DNA from: Metellina segmentata
Lineage: Eukaryota; Arthropoda; Arachnida; Araneae; Tetragnathidae
Length of the DNA stretch: 64,000 bases
NCBI GenBank assembly: GCA_947359465.1
Contig: OX375873.1
Span: forward strand, 131,456,899 to 131,520,898
Reading direction: 5' to 3'
The notes beneath the pieces were generated by a model. It was not told where the DNA came from. It ran no database searches and saw nothing but the letters and a program-made list of their open reading frames with translations. Positions 34,919 to 45,771 of this stretch are shown piece after piece (the first letter of the stretch is position 1; each line of letters starts with the position of its first letter). Both the position numbers and the translations under genes were made by a program.

Positions 34919-36966
34919 AGTCACATTTCCATTACTTCCATTCTTCCTTTTCGCATTTCACATAAATTCATTTTTTTAAGTTTTTTATTTCTTATTCCGT
35001 TTGGTAATCTAACTATCTATTTTCTAAAAATAGCCTCAACTCCAACACGATACTAACCTTTACTGCCGTTAACCACAAATCTACTTGCCATTTTCGATAT
35101 TCGCCTAACCACCCTCTCATTATTTCTTCCTTCTCACGAATTTCATTACCAAGATTATCTCGTCAACCACTGTCCATTTAAAACCTTTTCCATTTACATT
35201 GGTCATGACAATGCACTCTCTTAATCAAAAGTCCTTTCTAGTTAATTATACAAATTTTTAAAATTTAATAAATCATGTTTCCATTTCTTCTATTTTTCCT
35301 TTTTGCAATTCCCTTAAATTCCATATGAAGTTAGTTCACCACAAGTTCCTACATCACTAGTTCCACTACATCACCACTACTTTGAACTATATTGCAAAAA
35401 TTATTTTCTTTACTCACCATGATTTAATTTTAATACCGAGACTTTCTAAAAGTTGCTTCAAATCCAACCTTTCATTATTCATAACTTCACAAGATTTTCA
35501 TTATCAGGCTACTTTTACCAGTTTTCATTAAATAATTTTCCATTTACAAGTAATCACCATATACCCCCTTAGTCAAAAGTCTTATCTAGCTAAAAATATA
35601 AAAAATTTCAAATTTAATATTTGAATCATGTTTTTATTACTTCCATTCTTCTTTTTCGCATTTCCCGTAAATTCTTTATGAATGTTACCACAAATAGGTT
35701 TTCCATTTCCAATCAAACCAGATTTATTAAAAGTAGTCTCAACTTTAACAAGGAATCAAACTTTACTGCCGCCTCCACCTAAATCTACTTACTATTTCTG
35801 AAACCCACCAAATCAACCATTCATTATCCCTTCCTTTACACGAATTTCACCATCAGCTGAACATCTCGTCAACTTTTATCACTTTTCATTAAAAAAATAT
35901 TCCATTTACGGTGGTCATCGCCATGTACTCCCCTAGATCTTTCTAGTCAAAAAGTACAATTTTTTTCAAACTTAATAAACTGTATTTTCTTCACTTCCAT
36001 TCTTCGTTTTCTCATTTCTCTAATTCATTATGAAGTTCACCACAATTATTTTTTTTCAGTTTCTAATATAACCAGCCTTTCTAAAAGTAGTCTCAACTGC
36101 AACAAGAAAACCAGACTTTACTGCCGCTTTCCCCAAATCTACTTACTACTTCCGAAACCAACCTAACCACCCTTTCATTATTCCTTCCTTTCCACGAATT
36201 TCACCATCAGCTGAACATCTCGTCAACTTTTATCACTTTTCATTAAAAAAATATTCCATTTACGGTGGTCATCACCATGTACTCCCCTAGATCTTTCTAG
36301 TCAAAAAGTACAATTTTTTTCAAACTTAATAAACTGTATTTTCTTCACTTCCATTCTTCGTTTTCTCATTTTTCATAATTCATTATGAAGTTCACCACAA
36401 TTATTTTTTTCAGCTTCTAATATAACCAGCCTTTCAAAAAGTAGTCTCAACTGCAACAAGAAAACCAGACTTTACTGCCGCTTTCCCCAAATCTACTTAC
36501 TACTTCCGAAACCAACCTAACCACCCTTTCATTATTCCTTCCTTTCCACGAATTTCACCATCAGCTGAACATCTCGTCAACTTTTATCACTTTTCATTAA
36601 AAAAATATTCCATTTACGGTGGTCATCACCATATACTCCCCTAGATCTTTCTAGTCAAAAAGTACAATTTTTTTCAAACTTAATAAACTGTATTTTCTTC
36701 ACTTCCATTCTTCGTTTTCTCATTTCTCATAATTCATTATGAAGTTCACCACAATTATTTTTTTTCAGTTTCTAGTATAACCAGCCTTTCTAAAAGTAGT
36801 CTCAACTGCAACAAGAAAACCAGACTTTACTGCCGCTTTCCCCAAATCTACTTACTACTTCCGAAACCAACCTAACCATCCTTTCATTATTCCTTCCTTC
36901 CCACGAATTTCATTATCATACGAACATCGCGTCGACTTTTACCACTTTTAATCCAAATAACAAGCT
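34919..36966. repeat. 354-bp tandem satellite array, main part
   Basis: The anchor CATCAGCTGAACATCTCGTC occurs at 35851, 36205 and 36559, an exact spacing of 354 bp. Homologous but diverged anchors occur near 35136, 35482 and 36913. The three central monomers are nearly identical; the outer ones are older. Each monomer contains ATTCCATTTACGGTGGTCAT, a CTAGATCTTTCTAG palindrome-like stretch and TTTACTGCCGCTTTCCCC. No open frame survives. The gradient of identity from centre to edges is typical of arrays maintained by unequal exchange. Confidence 0.9.
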
Positions 36967-37345
36967 CGGCATTAAAGGCGTTGATCTCGATGCCTCCTTT
37001 CCCCAAAAGGAGATCGCATCCCACCACGGCAGCGTTCCCCCATTCTTCGACGGATTCTCACACTGATATCCGGGGAAATGATTGCCGTTCGTGTGATGAT
37101 CCCGTCGATTCCGGAACAGGAATACATAAAAAGCCCGGGCAGGAGAGGGGCAAAGTAAGCTATCGCAATATGACGACTCTCCCCACAGGCTATCCACGCC
37201 GGGGCACATTTTTTGTGCGGCGAATAGAACTGCCATTTTCGCTAGATTGCGTCGTTTCAGAAATAAATTGAGCGTGTACAACAAAATGCCCCGATGGAAG
37301 ATCGAGGGATGAAATTTCAATGCGAGTGAGCACCTGCAGTCGCGA
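36967..37345. promoter_or_regulatory. Second GC-rich island; candidate conserved non-coding element
   Basis: It begins abruptly where the 354-bp array ends and contrasts with it in composition (GGAACAGG, AGCCCGGGCAGGAGAGGGGC, CACGCCGGGGCACA). Open frames on both strands (a 148-codon one on the minus strand, 36916-37362) have no recognisable domain, and the minus one runs into the satellite. It may be a regulatory element, a CpG-rich start region or a diverged exon. The sequence alone does not decide. Confidence 0.35.
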
Positions 37346-37544
37346 AGAAGTGGGGATGCCATTGATATCTTTTCTCTTTTCGAGCGCAGGGCATGGGTGG
37401 GGTAATAGAGCTATTTAACCACGCTCCTTTGTTTCTCTTTTTTGAAAAGACGTTCGAAGAAATACTTAAGAACAGCGGAAAAAAATCACCAGGAAATTGG
37501 ACCACTTGCTTATTTATGTGAGGCTTAAGGGGGTGTGTCCCTTA

Positions 37545-38033
37545 ACCCACTTGGTGGTTGTCTCGATGAGGCATCTCAAAAGTCATTAGCAAAACTTACC
37601 AGATCTTGATGAACGAGATATTTCGTAGTTAGATAAACGACAGAAGAGGGCTTGATCTTGTCATCATCAACAAAATCTTCAATATCTTTATGACATGGTA
37701 TCTTTATGACGAGGTATCTTTATAACGTTATCAAAATTGACTGACCAGATCTTCATGGACGAAATCTCTTCTTTTTAAAAAGTATGAACAGATCTTGGAC
37801 CTGCCATAGTTAAATAATAATCTGTAATATCTTTATGACTAGGTATCACGCGTTAGAAACATTGACTGACCAGATCTTGATAGACGAAATCTCTTCTTTT
37901 GAAAATGACTGAACAGATCTTGATCATGACATCGTCCAAAAATCTGCAATATCTTTATGACGAAAACACTTCATTAGGAAAATTGGTCTGATCTTAATGC
38001 ACGGCATATCTCGTTGAAACTACTTGGAGAGTT
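37545..38033. repeat. PAL family element, copy 7 (longest)
   Basis: Starts AACCCACTTGGTGGTTGTCTC and ends GTTGAAACTACTTGGAGAGTTAA, which are inverted versions of one another. The interior has about seven repeats of a ~60-75-bp unit built on GACCAGATCTTGATAGACGA and ATCTTTATGACGAGGTATCT. This copy shows that interior unit number varies among members. Confidence 0.75.
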
Positions 38034-38612
38034 AAAAACACTCATTATATTCTTATGAAATCTGTAAGAGGTGTGATGAAAGAATCCGACTTTGTTTTGC
38101 GAAGAATAAAACTACTTAACATATTTAGTTGAAACCTTGCCGTCTTCAAAATACGATTTCGAATTCGTCACATTTCTACAGGTGAAAGTTCTACTAGAAG
38201 CATTTTTAACTTTCAGAAAGATCATCCGTCGTTGGACGATCTATTGTCTCCCCTGCATGACCTTTATCCAGTTATGGTCCTTCTTGATGAAATTATTTTC
38301 TGGGATATTCTTAAACAATAGCTACAATCAAACAGCTCTTATTGTCTCATATTCATTGGGTTTGAAAGGGCATCACAATTCCGAGGTATCAGAGTGATCA
38401 TTTCTTCTCGCATGGGGTTTACTGTCTTTGGTAAGCACGGGTGTCCAGCTCCTGAAATACAAAACTTAACCTTTCTCTACCTTCATCCACCAACTCAATA
38501 GCTAAACCTCTCCTTTTCCACTTACGTATCCCAGTCTTGTGATTATTGGATCAGCCTCCACGCGCATCACTATTTACTTTTTTACATCACTTTGGCATTC
38601 TTATTCGGGCTT
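38034..38612. other. Spacer, no gene recognised
   Basis: An 86-codon plus-strand open stretch at 38137-38397 shows no known domain. Nothing else noted. Confidence 0.35.
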
Positions 38613-38915
38613 ACGGTAGCCTTTTGGAAAAGTTAAGGATTAACAACCTGACTGTAGTGAGTTCAAATACAAACAAAGACCGTCGAGTACAAAGTTGGCT
38701 GGTGCTGTTTAAATCTATTGTTGCCTCAAACGTCCTCACGTTGGCTTGGTGTGTAAGTTCGAAGAGTGGTATGCCAGCTCAAGTTTCACCACGTTATCTG
38801 ACCGTGGTAAGAAATTACGTGGTGATCGAATCTTTCCCCCATTCAAGATTTTTCCCGGACCGTTGTCAATAGCACGGTATGCTGCTCTAGTGCGACGTTA
38901 ATGAAAAATACCTAT
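38613..38915 (+). repeat. SINE-A copy, near full length
   Basis: The degraded head GTGAGTTCAAATACAAAC (B-box region) is followed by AAGACCGTCGAGTACAAAG, CGTCCTCACGTTGGCTTGGT, GTTATCTGACCGTGGTAAG, AAATTACGTGGTG and CCCGGACCGTTGTCAATAGC, then a 3' tail GTGCGACGTTAAT. Same block order as 41146-41455. Confidence 0.75.
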
Positions 38916-41145
38916 GTACCTTGTCTTTTTCGCAGATATATGTATCATATTTTAATTATTTTTCATAATTAAACTCTTTAGTTTCAACAAAAAATTCTTA
39001 TGAACTTTGATCGTGTACGAGGATTTTCTTAGACTACTTTTTAATTGTTGCTCTGGTTGCAATTAAGTATTATTTAATCTTGCGATTGTACCAGCTTGTC
39101 CCCTATCTGACCTTGTTAATCAGTAGATAGGATTGATTAGTCAATAAACATAGTGTAGGTAAATGCACAATATTATACTATTCAAATCTGATGACGCTAA
39201 GATTTCATTAGTTGCTTCGCCACACTTTCCTATACTTTTATTCTAAGACAGTTGAGTATTATGCTCTGCCTGAAATTCACCCAACAGTCGTGTGGAGCTG
39301 TGTCAGGGGAATTGACTGTCGAAACAAGGGATCGTACCGTCCAATCATCACACTCTGAAAATGTATTCATATAAAATTTCTCACAGTCACAAGGAATTGC
39401 AACATTCTTTGAAGACAGTTTGTCCCTAAGGAACGTAATACCCAATAACTCAACTTCTAACCTGCTGTATCTATTTCTGGGCATTCAACTGCTTTCTATA
39501 ATTATTTCAAACAATTGATTAAAATTTCACCGATTTTGAAATATAAAAATAATAAAAATATTAATTGTCTCTAGAATATTTCGTTATTAATTGACAAAAT
39601 TTAAAGTTAGTGACATTAAATGCTATATTATGCAACTTAAAAATCTCGTGATTATTACTGTATTAAAGGAAAAAATCTAATCAGAAAGCTAACCCTTGTT
39701 AAAATAACATTTCCAGAATGTATGAAATTCCATTTCACTCGTTTGTTTGTAGCTATTAGGAAATTTAATTTTTTTAAAGTAGTATATTCACACACTATGT
39801 TCCCTTGCAAACAAGTCAACATTTTTAGAAGTATTAAAACAAATATGCCTTATCACAAGAATTTTAGGTTTTATTTGCATAAAATTTAATTTCAAATATT
39901 TTCACAATTATGTATTATAGAAATACCAAGTCAGTTTTTTTGATAAAATAGTCACAAATATTTCAGCTTTATACTGGAACTGCTAATAAACATTTAAATC
40001 TACATTCCAAGAAATAATTTCAGTGACATTCTACGATAAAGCAAACGAAGTATTTCCCTCTTCGGTAAGGTTTATTCAGAGTCGTAAAGAGCCGTGCAAA
40101 CAAATATAAATATCCCGTCTGTGATTCCTGAGTCACAAAATGCCGCATTCAATCACGGAGATAAAATCAGCCGAACATAAACGCCGCGTAGTTAAAAGAA
40201 ATATGTTATAGCCTTCTTTAATATACACAAAGTGTAGAGAATTGTTTTCCCTCCCTGTCTCTAAATTCACTTGACGGTAATTTTATTCTACATTTTTTCC
40301 TAACTCAGCGGAATTTTTTTACCACTCACCCATCTCTAAAGAGAGAATTCTTTTATTTTATTTTTTTGTTAATTTTTTCGTGCCTTAAATAATTTTCCTT
40401 TTGCATATTTGCGCTAGTTTCTTCACATTTTTTGCTTAATTATTTTAATTTAACTCTCTACTTGATTACTACATGCGTCTACCGAAGAAAAGCTAGTTAA
40501 TTTAATGAGCAAGAATGTGACTATTTTTCTTTTTTGGGCAATCTTTTTTTTGGTCGCACTCTCTAACTTTGCACACGCTGTTTCGTGTTTTTGCTTCGCA
40601 TTCTTTGCATTTGGCTTTGTTTTTATCCACTGCGTTTATGTCATAGACGAGTAATAAGGTTAAGATGCACATAAAAAAGTAAAAGATACCTAATCATCTA
40701 ATGGATTTTATGAAAGTCCAGTGCCTTTCTTTTTTAAATATGATGTTATTTCTTTTCCCCCTTCGCCGGCACCTTGTTCTAACACAAAGTTTCGCTAGCA
40801 ATTTGACAAATAAACTGCTTTAGAAGAGAAGAAAAAATAATATTTCTTAATGATTAGCTACGACCAAACATATTCATTTATTAAGTGTTTTCCTTTTTTG
40901 TGAGTTCATTAGCGATTATTAAAGATTCACTAGTTAGTTACCTACGGCGGGCTAATAGAATGAGGACGACGCTGAAACGGGTGAAGTCCAGTTACGGTCG
41001 TGTCATAAAAATATATTTATGAAACTTTTGATGGGTGGGAAGTTATTTATTGGTTAATAAGTTTCAGACTTTTACTTTTTTGATTGAAACTCACTCCATA
41101 TTTATAGAACAGGTAGAAAAAATTATGCCTACACCCTTCAAGCAT
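38916..41145. other. Spacer; one slightly GC-richer stretch at about 40040-40200
   Basis: Mostly AT-rich. At 40040-40200 there is a less AT-rich run with CCTGAGTCACAAAA (AP-1-like TGAGTCA) and AACGCCGCGTAG that could be regulatory. An 84-codon minus-strand stretch at 39230-39484 has no known motif. No gene call is justified. Confidence 0.4.
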
Positions 41146-41455
41146 GGCCGACCAACCTGTATAGTGGTTAAGGTGTTAGCCTCTGGATCGGGAGATTCCT
41201 GGTTCGAATCCGGGCATGGATATTTGTAATCGTAAGGTATAGAGGCGGCGGGTGCACCTTAAATCTGTCGTTGACGAATGTCCTCACGTTGGGTTGGTGT
41301 GGAAGTTAGGAGAGTGGGGTGTCAGCTCAGGTGTTTCTTCGTCATCTGAACGTGGTTCAAAATTACGAGGTGTTGTCCTCGGGTCCTTCCCCTAAGGGAT
41401 TGATAGTTCATCAATAGCCCGTTGTGTTGCTCTAGTACGACGTTAATTACCAATT
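41146..41455 (+). repeat. SINE-A reference copy with tRNA-like head
   Basis: The head has an A-box-like TGTATAGTGG at 41159-41168 and an exact B box GGTTCGAATCC at 41201-41211. The B box sits in a T-arm-like stem (CCTGG, loop, CCGGG), so it derives from a tRNA gene. The body follows with TATAGAGGCGG, GTGCACCTTAAATCTGTCG, GTCCTCACGTTGGGTTGGTG, TCGTCATCTGAACGTGG, TTCAAAATTACGAGG, GTTGTCCTCGG and CAATAGCCCGTTGTGTTGC, ending near GACGTTAATTACC. It is not a functional tRNA because no matching acceptor stem closes it. Confidence 0.82.
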
Positions 41456-41601
41456 GTCACTACCCTTCAAGCATGTCAAGCACTAATCAAGAGTTTTTCG
41501 AGAGTTGAATTAAAATTTTTTTTCATTCATCACCTCGGCGATGTAAAGAGTTGTATTTCAGATTTTATTCAATTCACCGTTTATTAAAACCTCCTAAATC
41601 C

Positions 41602-41916
41602 TGTCGACTTGTGAGACTTTTTACATGTATCACTACTTAATTACTTTTAAAAGACGAGCAGGACCGAGAGCAATGAAACAAGCATCTTTATAACATAACA
41701 GTCATGATTAGAGTGCTATGAGATATGACGCAGCACACGTTACAAGTTGCGTATCAACAAATTAATAATTCCTTTATCAGCAAATCTCTGACAGATTTCA
41801 CTGCCTTATACGATATCATTTGATGCGACATTTTATACTACAAAGATGGAAAAATTTCTCAGAGGCGCAGGCCAGCCCCGAAGCAATTTTCTCACGAGAC
41901 CTTTTTTAATGTTACA
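41602..41916 (-). repeat. 3' LTR of the Ty3/Gypsy element
   Basis: Shares long blocks with 48070-48440: ACTTGTGAGACTTTTT, ACGAGCAGGACCGAGAGCAA, CAGCACACGTTACAAGTTGC, CTCAGAGGCGC. It has TG...CA edges (TGTCGACTTG at the left, TGTTACA at the right on the plus strand). It lacks ~100 bp present in the other LTR. It is flanked on its inner side by the polypurine tract. Confidence 0.78.
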
Positions 41917-41926
41917 TCCCCCTTCC
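41917..41926 (-). other. Polypurine tract
   Basis: The plus strand TCCCCCTTCC reads GGAAGGGGGA on the minus strand, directly before the 3' LTR start (TGTAACA). This is the expected primer site for plus-strand synthesis of the retrotransposon. Confidence 0.75.
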
Positions 41927-42755
41927 AAGAGGACTACATTCTATGCGCCCATAGGGTGTGGGATATCTAGGAGGAAGCTGTTAATGAAAACCCGAAATTT
42001 GGAATAAACTAGCAGCCCTATAACCCAAAATTTCTATCTACCCTCTCGCTATCCATCTATTGACATACGAACTAACAAAAAAATATAAAAATAAAAACAC
42101 TTTTAGCATTAATCTCAATAATGGTAAAGAGTATAAACGTAACAAACAACTATAATATAGGATCTATTTAAATCAAGTTAAACAGAATAAGTGATAATCA
42201 TAATAATAACATAAGAATTATGAATGAGCATCAATACCACATAATATAAGTTATAAATGAGAACTCACTCAAAGACCTTCTTAGTTCCATTTCCTCATAT
42301 TAAACAAAATACAATTTCACAAATTCCTTTCAATTATTTCTAAGTAGTAAAAAACCCTTAATATTCCCTACTATTCTCTGCGTCTATTTATTTCTAATTT
42401 ACAGATCACTTCCCGCAAATATTAAGTACAAATAAACAAATCTACTCATCCTTATATCCTTAATTCACTTTTTAACTTACAAATACAAAATACAATTGAA
42501 CAAATTAATTATCCTGCGTGATCACGCCTTTATTTCTCTAGCTCCATCTCAGGATACTTGCGAGATAAAAAACACAAAATACAAAAACTTTTAAACAAAA
42601 TCTCATTAATTTCTCTTGGTGCATGAATCCGGCTGAATATATCTTTACTTAATTCCAATTAATTTATCAGAGTAATGTTTTCTCGTTGTAATAATTGTAT
42701 GTTTAAGCTGTTTATAGAAAAATATGAAACCTATAGGTGAAAGAGAAAAACAACT

Positions 42756-42949
42756 GGTGGAGTGGTCGTTCACGGTAAGAAGGCGATTTGTCGCCAAATA
42801 TGGTAACCTTCACCTTTTGCGGATTTTCTTCACATCTGCCGTTTTTGTTATGGCAACCCTATCTGCTGTTACGAAATTCGCCCGCCATCTTGATTTGGCG
42901 ACAAAAATTAGTTGGCGACAAACGTCTTACCGTGAACGACCACTCCACC
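42756..42949. mobile_element. 194-bp MITE with perfect 8-bp target-site duplication
   Basis: The first 25 bases, starting GGTGGAGTGGTCGTTCACGG, are exactly repeated inverted at the other end. Beyond that the arms continue with a 4-base indel to a shared TTGTCGCCAA. The element is flanked on both sides by AAACAACT (42748-42755 and 42950-42957). An 8-bp duplication fits hAT- or Merlin-type transposases; the GG start is less typical of hAT. It sits in the 3' non-coding part of the Gypsy element and so inserted after it or travelled with it. No coding sequence. Confidence 0.88.
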
Positions 42950-43341
42950 AAACAACTCTCCTTCAATATCCTATTTCATACAAACAACAATAATTTAAAA
43001 AAAAAAGTTTAACATTCATCATAGACTTTATGCTGCCAAAGTTATAAGTTCTGATTCCACAATTTCTCACATTTTATAAAAACATTTAATAATTTAATGT
43101 GTTGACAAGTATGTTTAAAATCTCTAAACCAATTAAAAATTATCAGCTGGATTAAAAAAATTTTAATCTTGTAGAATGCACTACATCAGTTTCACTTTTA
43201 GTCAAATAGTTAGGCCTATCAATTTCGAATGTCATACAGGATAATTATTTAAATTATTGTATAGGAGGAGGGATCCATCAAAAGGTCAAGTTAATTTTCT
43301 GGTATTTGGATAAATAAAAATTTCAATTATTACTTCGTCTA

Positions 43342-44160
43342 TTACCCGTCTTTAAATAAAGAATCTAAAAATATTTTGTCATATTGGATTTTATTTTTTT
43401 CCTGGTTCATGAGTATTCTCTCATATGCTATTTCCCTAGCTTGTTCTAAAGAAGGGTATATTTCTATATTAGGTAGATGAAATTGATACGGTAAGGTACC
43501 ATACAGTAAATAACTGGGAGGAAATGAAGTTACTTGATATTGTGTATTATTATATTATATTCTGCTGTTGCTTGTTCTAACAATTTTGGCCAAGGCGTAT
43601 TTGAATGTTCATAGTTAATTTTACATCTTATCCCTTGTATTATTGTGGCTCCTACGCGTTCTTGCTTTCCGTTACATTGAGATCTATATGAAGATGTTAG
43701 AAGTTGAGTGACACCATTATTCTTAAGGAAATGTTTAAATTTAGTGGAAGTGAAAACTGCATTTCTGTCACTTAAAATTTTCTTGGGTTTGCCAATTTGG
43801 AAAATTTGTTTCAAACAACTAATATAGGTATCTGTGGTAGCATTAGTTCTTGCAAAAGTTCACACGAACCTAGTACTATGTTCAGTTATACAATGTAAAT
43901 ATTTTTTTGTTGAATGATAATAGCCTAATCCTCTTATTGTATTCAGAGACATTAGTTCAAAAGGCTGTTTTCCAAGTGGAACTGCTTGTAGTAAACCATC
44001 TATTTTTTGGTGACATTTATTATTCAATTGACACGCTTCACAATACTTTACATAATTAGACACATCAATGATTATGGATTCCCAATAAAATATTAGTGAT
44101 AAAATTTGTAACATTTTTTTGAACTCCAGGGTGTCCAAATTGCACAAGAGCATTTCCCAT
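43342..44160 (-). pseudogene. Integrase remnant of the Gypsy pol gene
   Basis: Would join retrotransposon cDNA to host DNA. The N-terminal zinc-binding region shows CEACQLNN. In the catalytic core the usual first Asp position reads Asn (ELMSLNTIRG). The second Asp is in KKILSDRNAVFTS and the Glu region is CNGKQERVGATI. The C-terminal segment runs to DSLFKDG and a stop at 43342. Frames change at about 43860-43815 and 43560-43510. Broken frames plus a substituted catalytic residue make it inactive. Confidence 0.85.
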
Positions 44161-44285
44161 TAATTTTAATCTTAAGGAGAAAGATACGACAATTTTTGTT
44201 AACCATTTTTTTTAACTGTCCATACTTTGTTTATTTTCTTAAATTTTGGATTAGAAACATTATCGAATTGTTGGTGTTCTATAAT

Positions 44286-45735
44286 TTATTCTACATTTAA
44301 TAAATTAACTCGTGCCTCTATAAAATAAGAAATGGGTTGTTTACTTAAAAAATCTGCTTCATGGTTGGTGGATCCTTTTTTATATTTAATGGTATAGTGA
44401 TACATGAATAATTTGAGGGACCATATAAATAATCTCCCTGTGAGATGTTTTATGGATTTTAACCAGACAAGAGCAGCATGATCAGTGTACATAGTAAATG
44501 TAATCCCATGGTGATAGCACTGAAATTTTTCTACTGAATCGACAATGTCTAGACATTCTATTTCTGACACACTATAGTATTTTTCATATGGTTTTAAGGA
44601 CCAAGAATAGTATGCTACAGGTTGTAAATTCCCATCAGGATGCAACTGCTTCAGAATACTTCCTATGTCATCTCCAGAGTCATCCACAAATAAACTACAT
44701 GGATAATTAGAGTTATATATTGACAAAATAGAATTATATATTTAGAAATTAAACAGTTTTTAAGTGTCTCATATGCTTTTTGACATTCAGCAGTCCAATT
44801 GCATTTTGTATCATTTTTTAACAAATTATTTAACTGCTTCCTTAGTTTCGCATAGCTCTTAATGAATTTATTGTACACGTTCACGCTCCCTAAAAATCCT
44901 TGCAATTGTTTCACATTGCCTAGAGTAACTAGTTTTTTGCTAGTTTCTATATTAGCATCATTTGGTGAAAATGTTCTTTCCCCAAATTCATATCGCAAAA
45001 AAGAAATTTTCGTTTGTACTAATTAGGATTTTGCAAATTTTAATTTAATGCTTTTCTTCTCGCAAATTTGGAAAATAGCTCGTAAATGTTTCAAATGTTC
45101 TTTTATGTTGTTAGAGAATATTACCAAATCATCAAAGTAATTCAAAGCAGAATTAACTGGATTCTTATTTAAAATTTGTCTAATGAACCTCTAAAAAATT
45201 GACGGACTATTTTTATAGCCAAATGGGAGAATTTGAAATTCATACAGTCCAAAGTTACAAGTAAATGCCAATTTTTCCTTACTCTTTTCTTTTTTTCCTT
45301 CAATGCAATATTCCAATATGCAGAAGCTATGTGTAGCGTGGAGAAGATTCTAGCTTGACTCAATTGATCTAAAACACCTTCAATTCTCGGGATCGGCTCT
45401 TTATCTGTTTTACAACTATCATTATTTGTCCTGTAATCTATACATAGCCTTGTTTTCCATTCACCTCTTTTCTGTGCTAAGGTCACTGGATTGCTATATG
45501 GACTACAAGACGGTTTGATAATATCATGTTTTAACAATTCATCAATTTGTTTTTTGATCTCAATATAATCTTTTTGGGAGGCCTTATACGATACAGGCAT
45601 TTCTGAAGTTAAAACCACCTTAGCGGGTTCCATTCTAATTCGTCCAATATCAGATTGTGTTTGAAAAATATGTGCCAGAAAGAGAGTATCAGAGATGCCA
45701 GTTCTGTGCCTTGATTGCACAGAATTTTGAATCAA
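44286..45735 (-). pseudogene. Reverse transcriptase and RNase H remnant of the Gypsy pol gene
   Basis: The RT fingers/palm include TRLCIDYRTNNDSCKTD and ARIFSTLHIASAYWNI, where the usual catalytic Asp after TL is His. After a frameshift near 45170 the second catalytic motif is intact as NYFDDLVIFS (about 45120-45150). The thumb/connection follows (VKQLQGFLGSVNVYNKFIKS, about 44870-44920). A further frame change near 44700 leads into a Ty3-type RNase H: LFVDDSGDDIGSILKQ, SEIECLDIVDSVEKF, TMYTDHAALVWLKSI and KKGSTNHEADFLSKQ, with its acidic residues largely conserved. At least three frame changes and one substituted RT Asp make it a pseudogene. Confidence 0.9.
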
Positions 45736-45771
45736 TTGACTGCATAGTGAAATGACTTTTAAAATTTTCAG

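Noticed and set aside
33500..36966. CRISPR-like regular repeats
   Set aside because: 354-bp direct tandem monomers without short repeat/unique spacer structure, in eukaryotic sequence.
36916..37362. 148-codon minus-strand open frame in the GC-rich block
   Set aside because: Higher GC lowers stop frequency. No recognisable domain, another frame on the opposite strand is also open, and it extends into satellite sequence.
37545..38033. CRISPR-like array of palindromic repeats
   Set aside because: Repeat and spacer are both repeated and variable, and there are TIR-like ends shared with dispersed copies. It is a PAL element.
41146..41220. tRNA gene with exact B box
   Set aside because: The acceptor stem does not close and the sequence continues into the shared SINE body repeated many times in the window. 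It is a SINE head.
42724..43012. Plus-strand open frames of 74-89 codons
   Set aside because: They span the 194-bp MITE and its flanks. No protein family.
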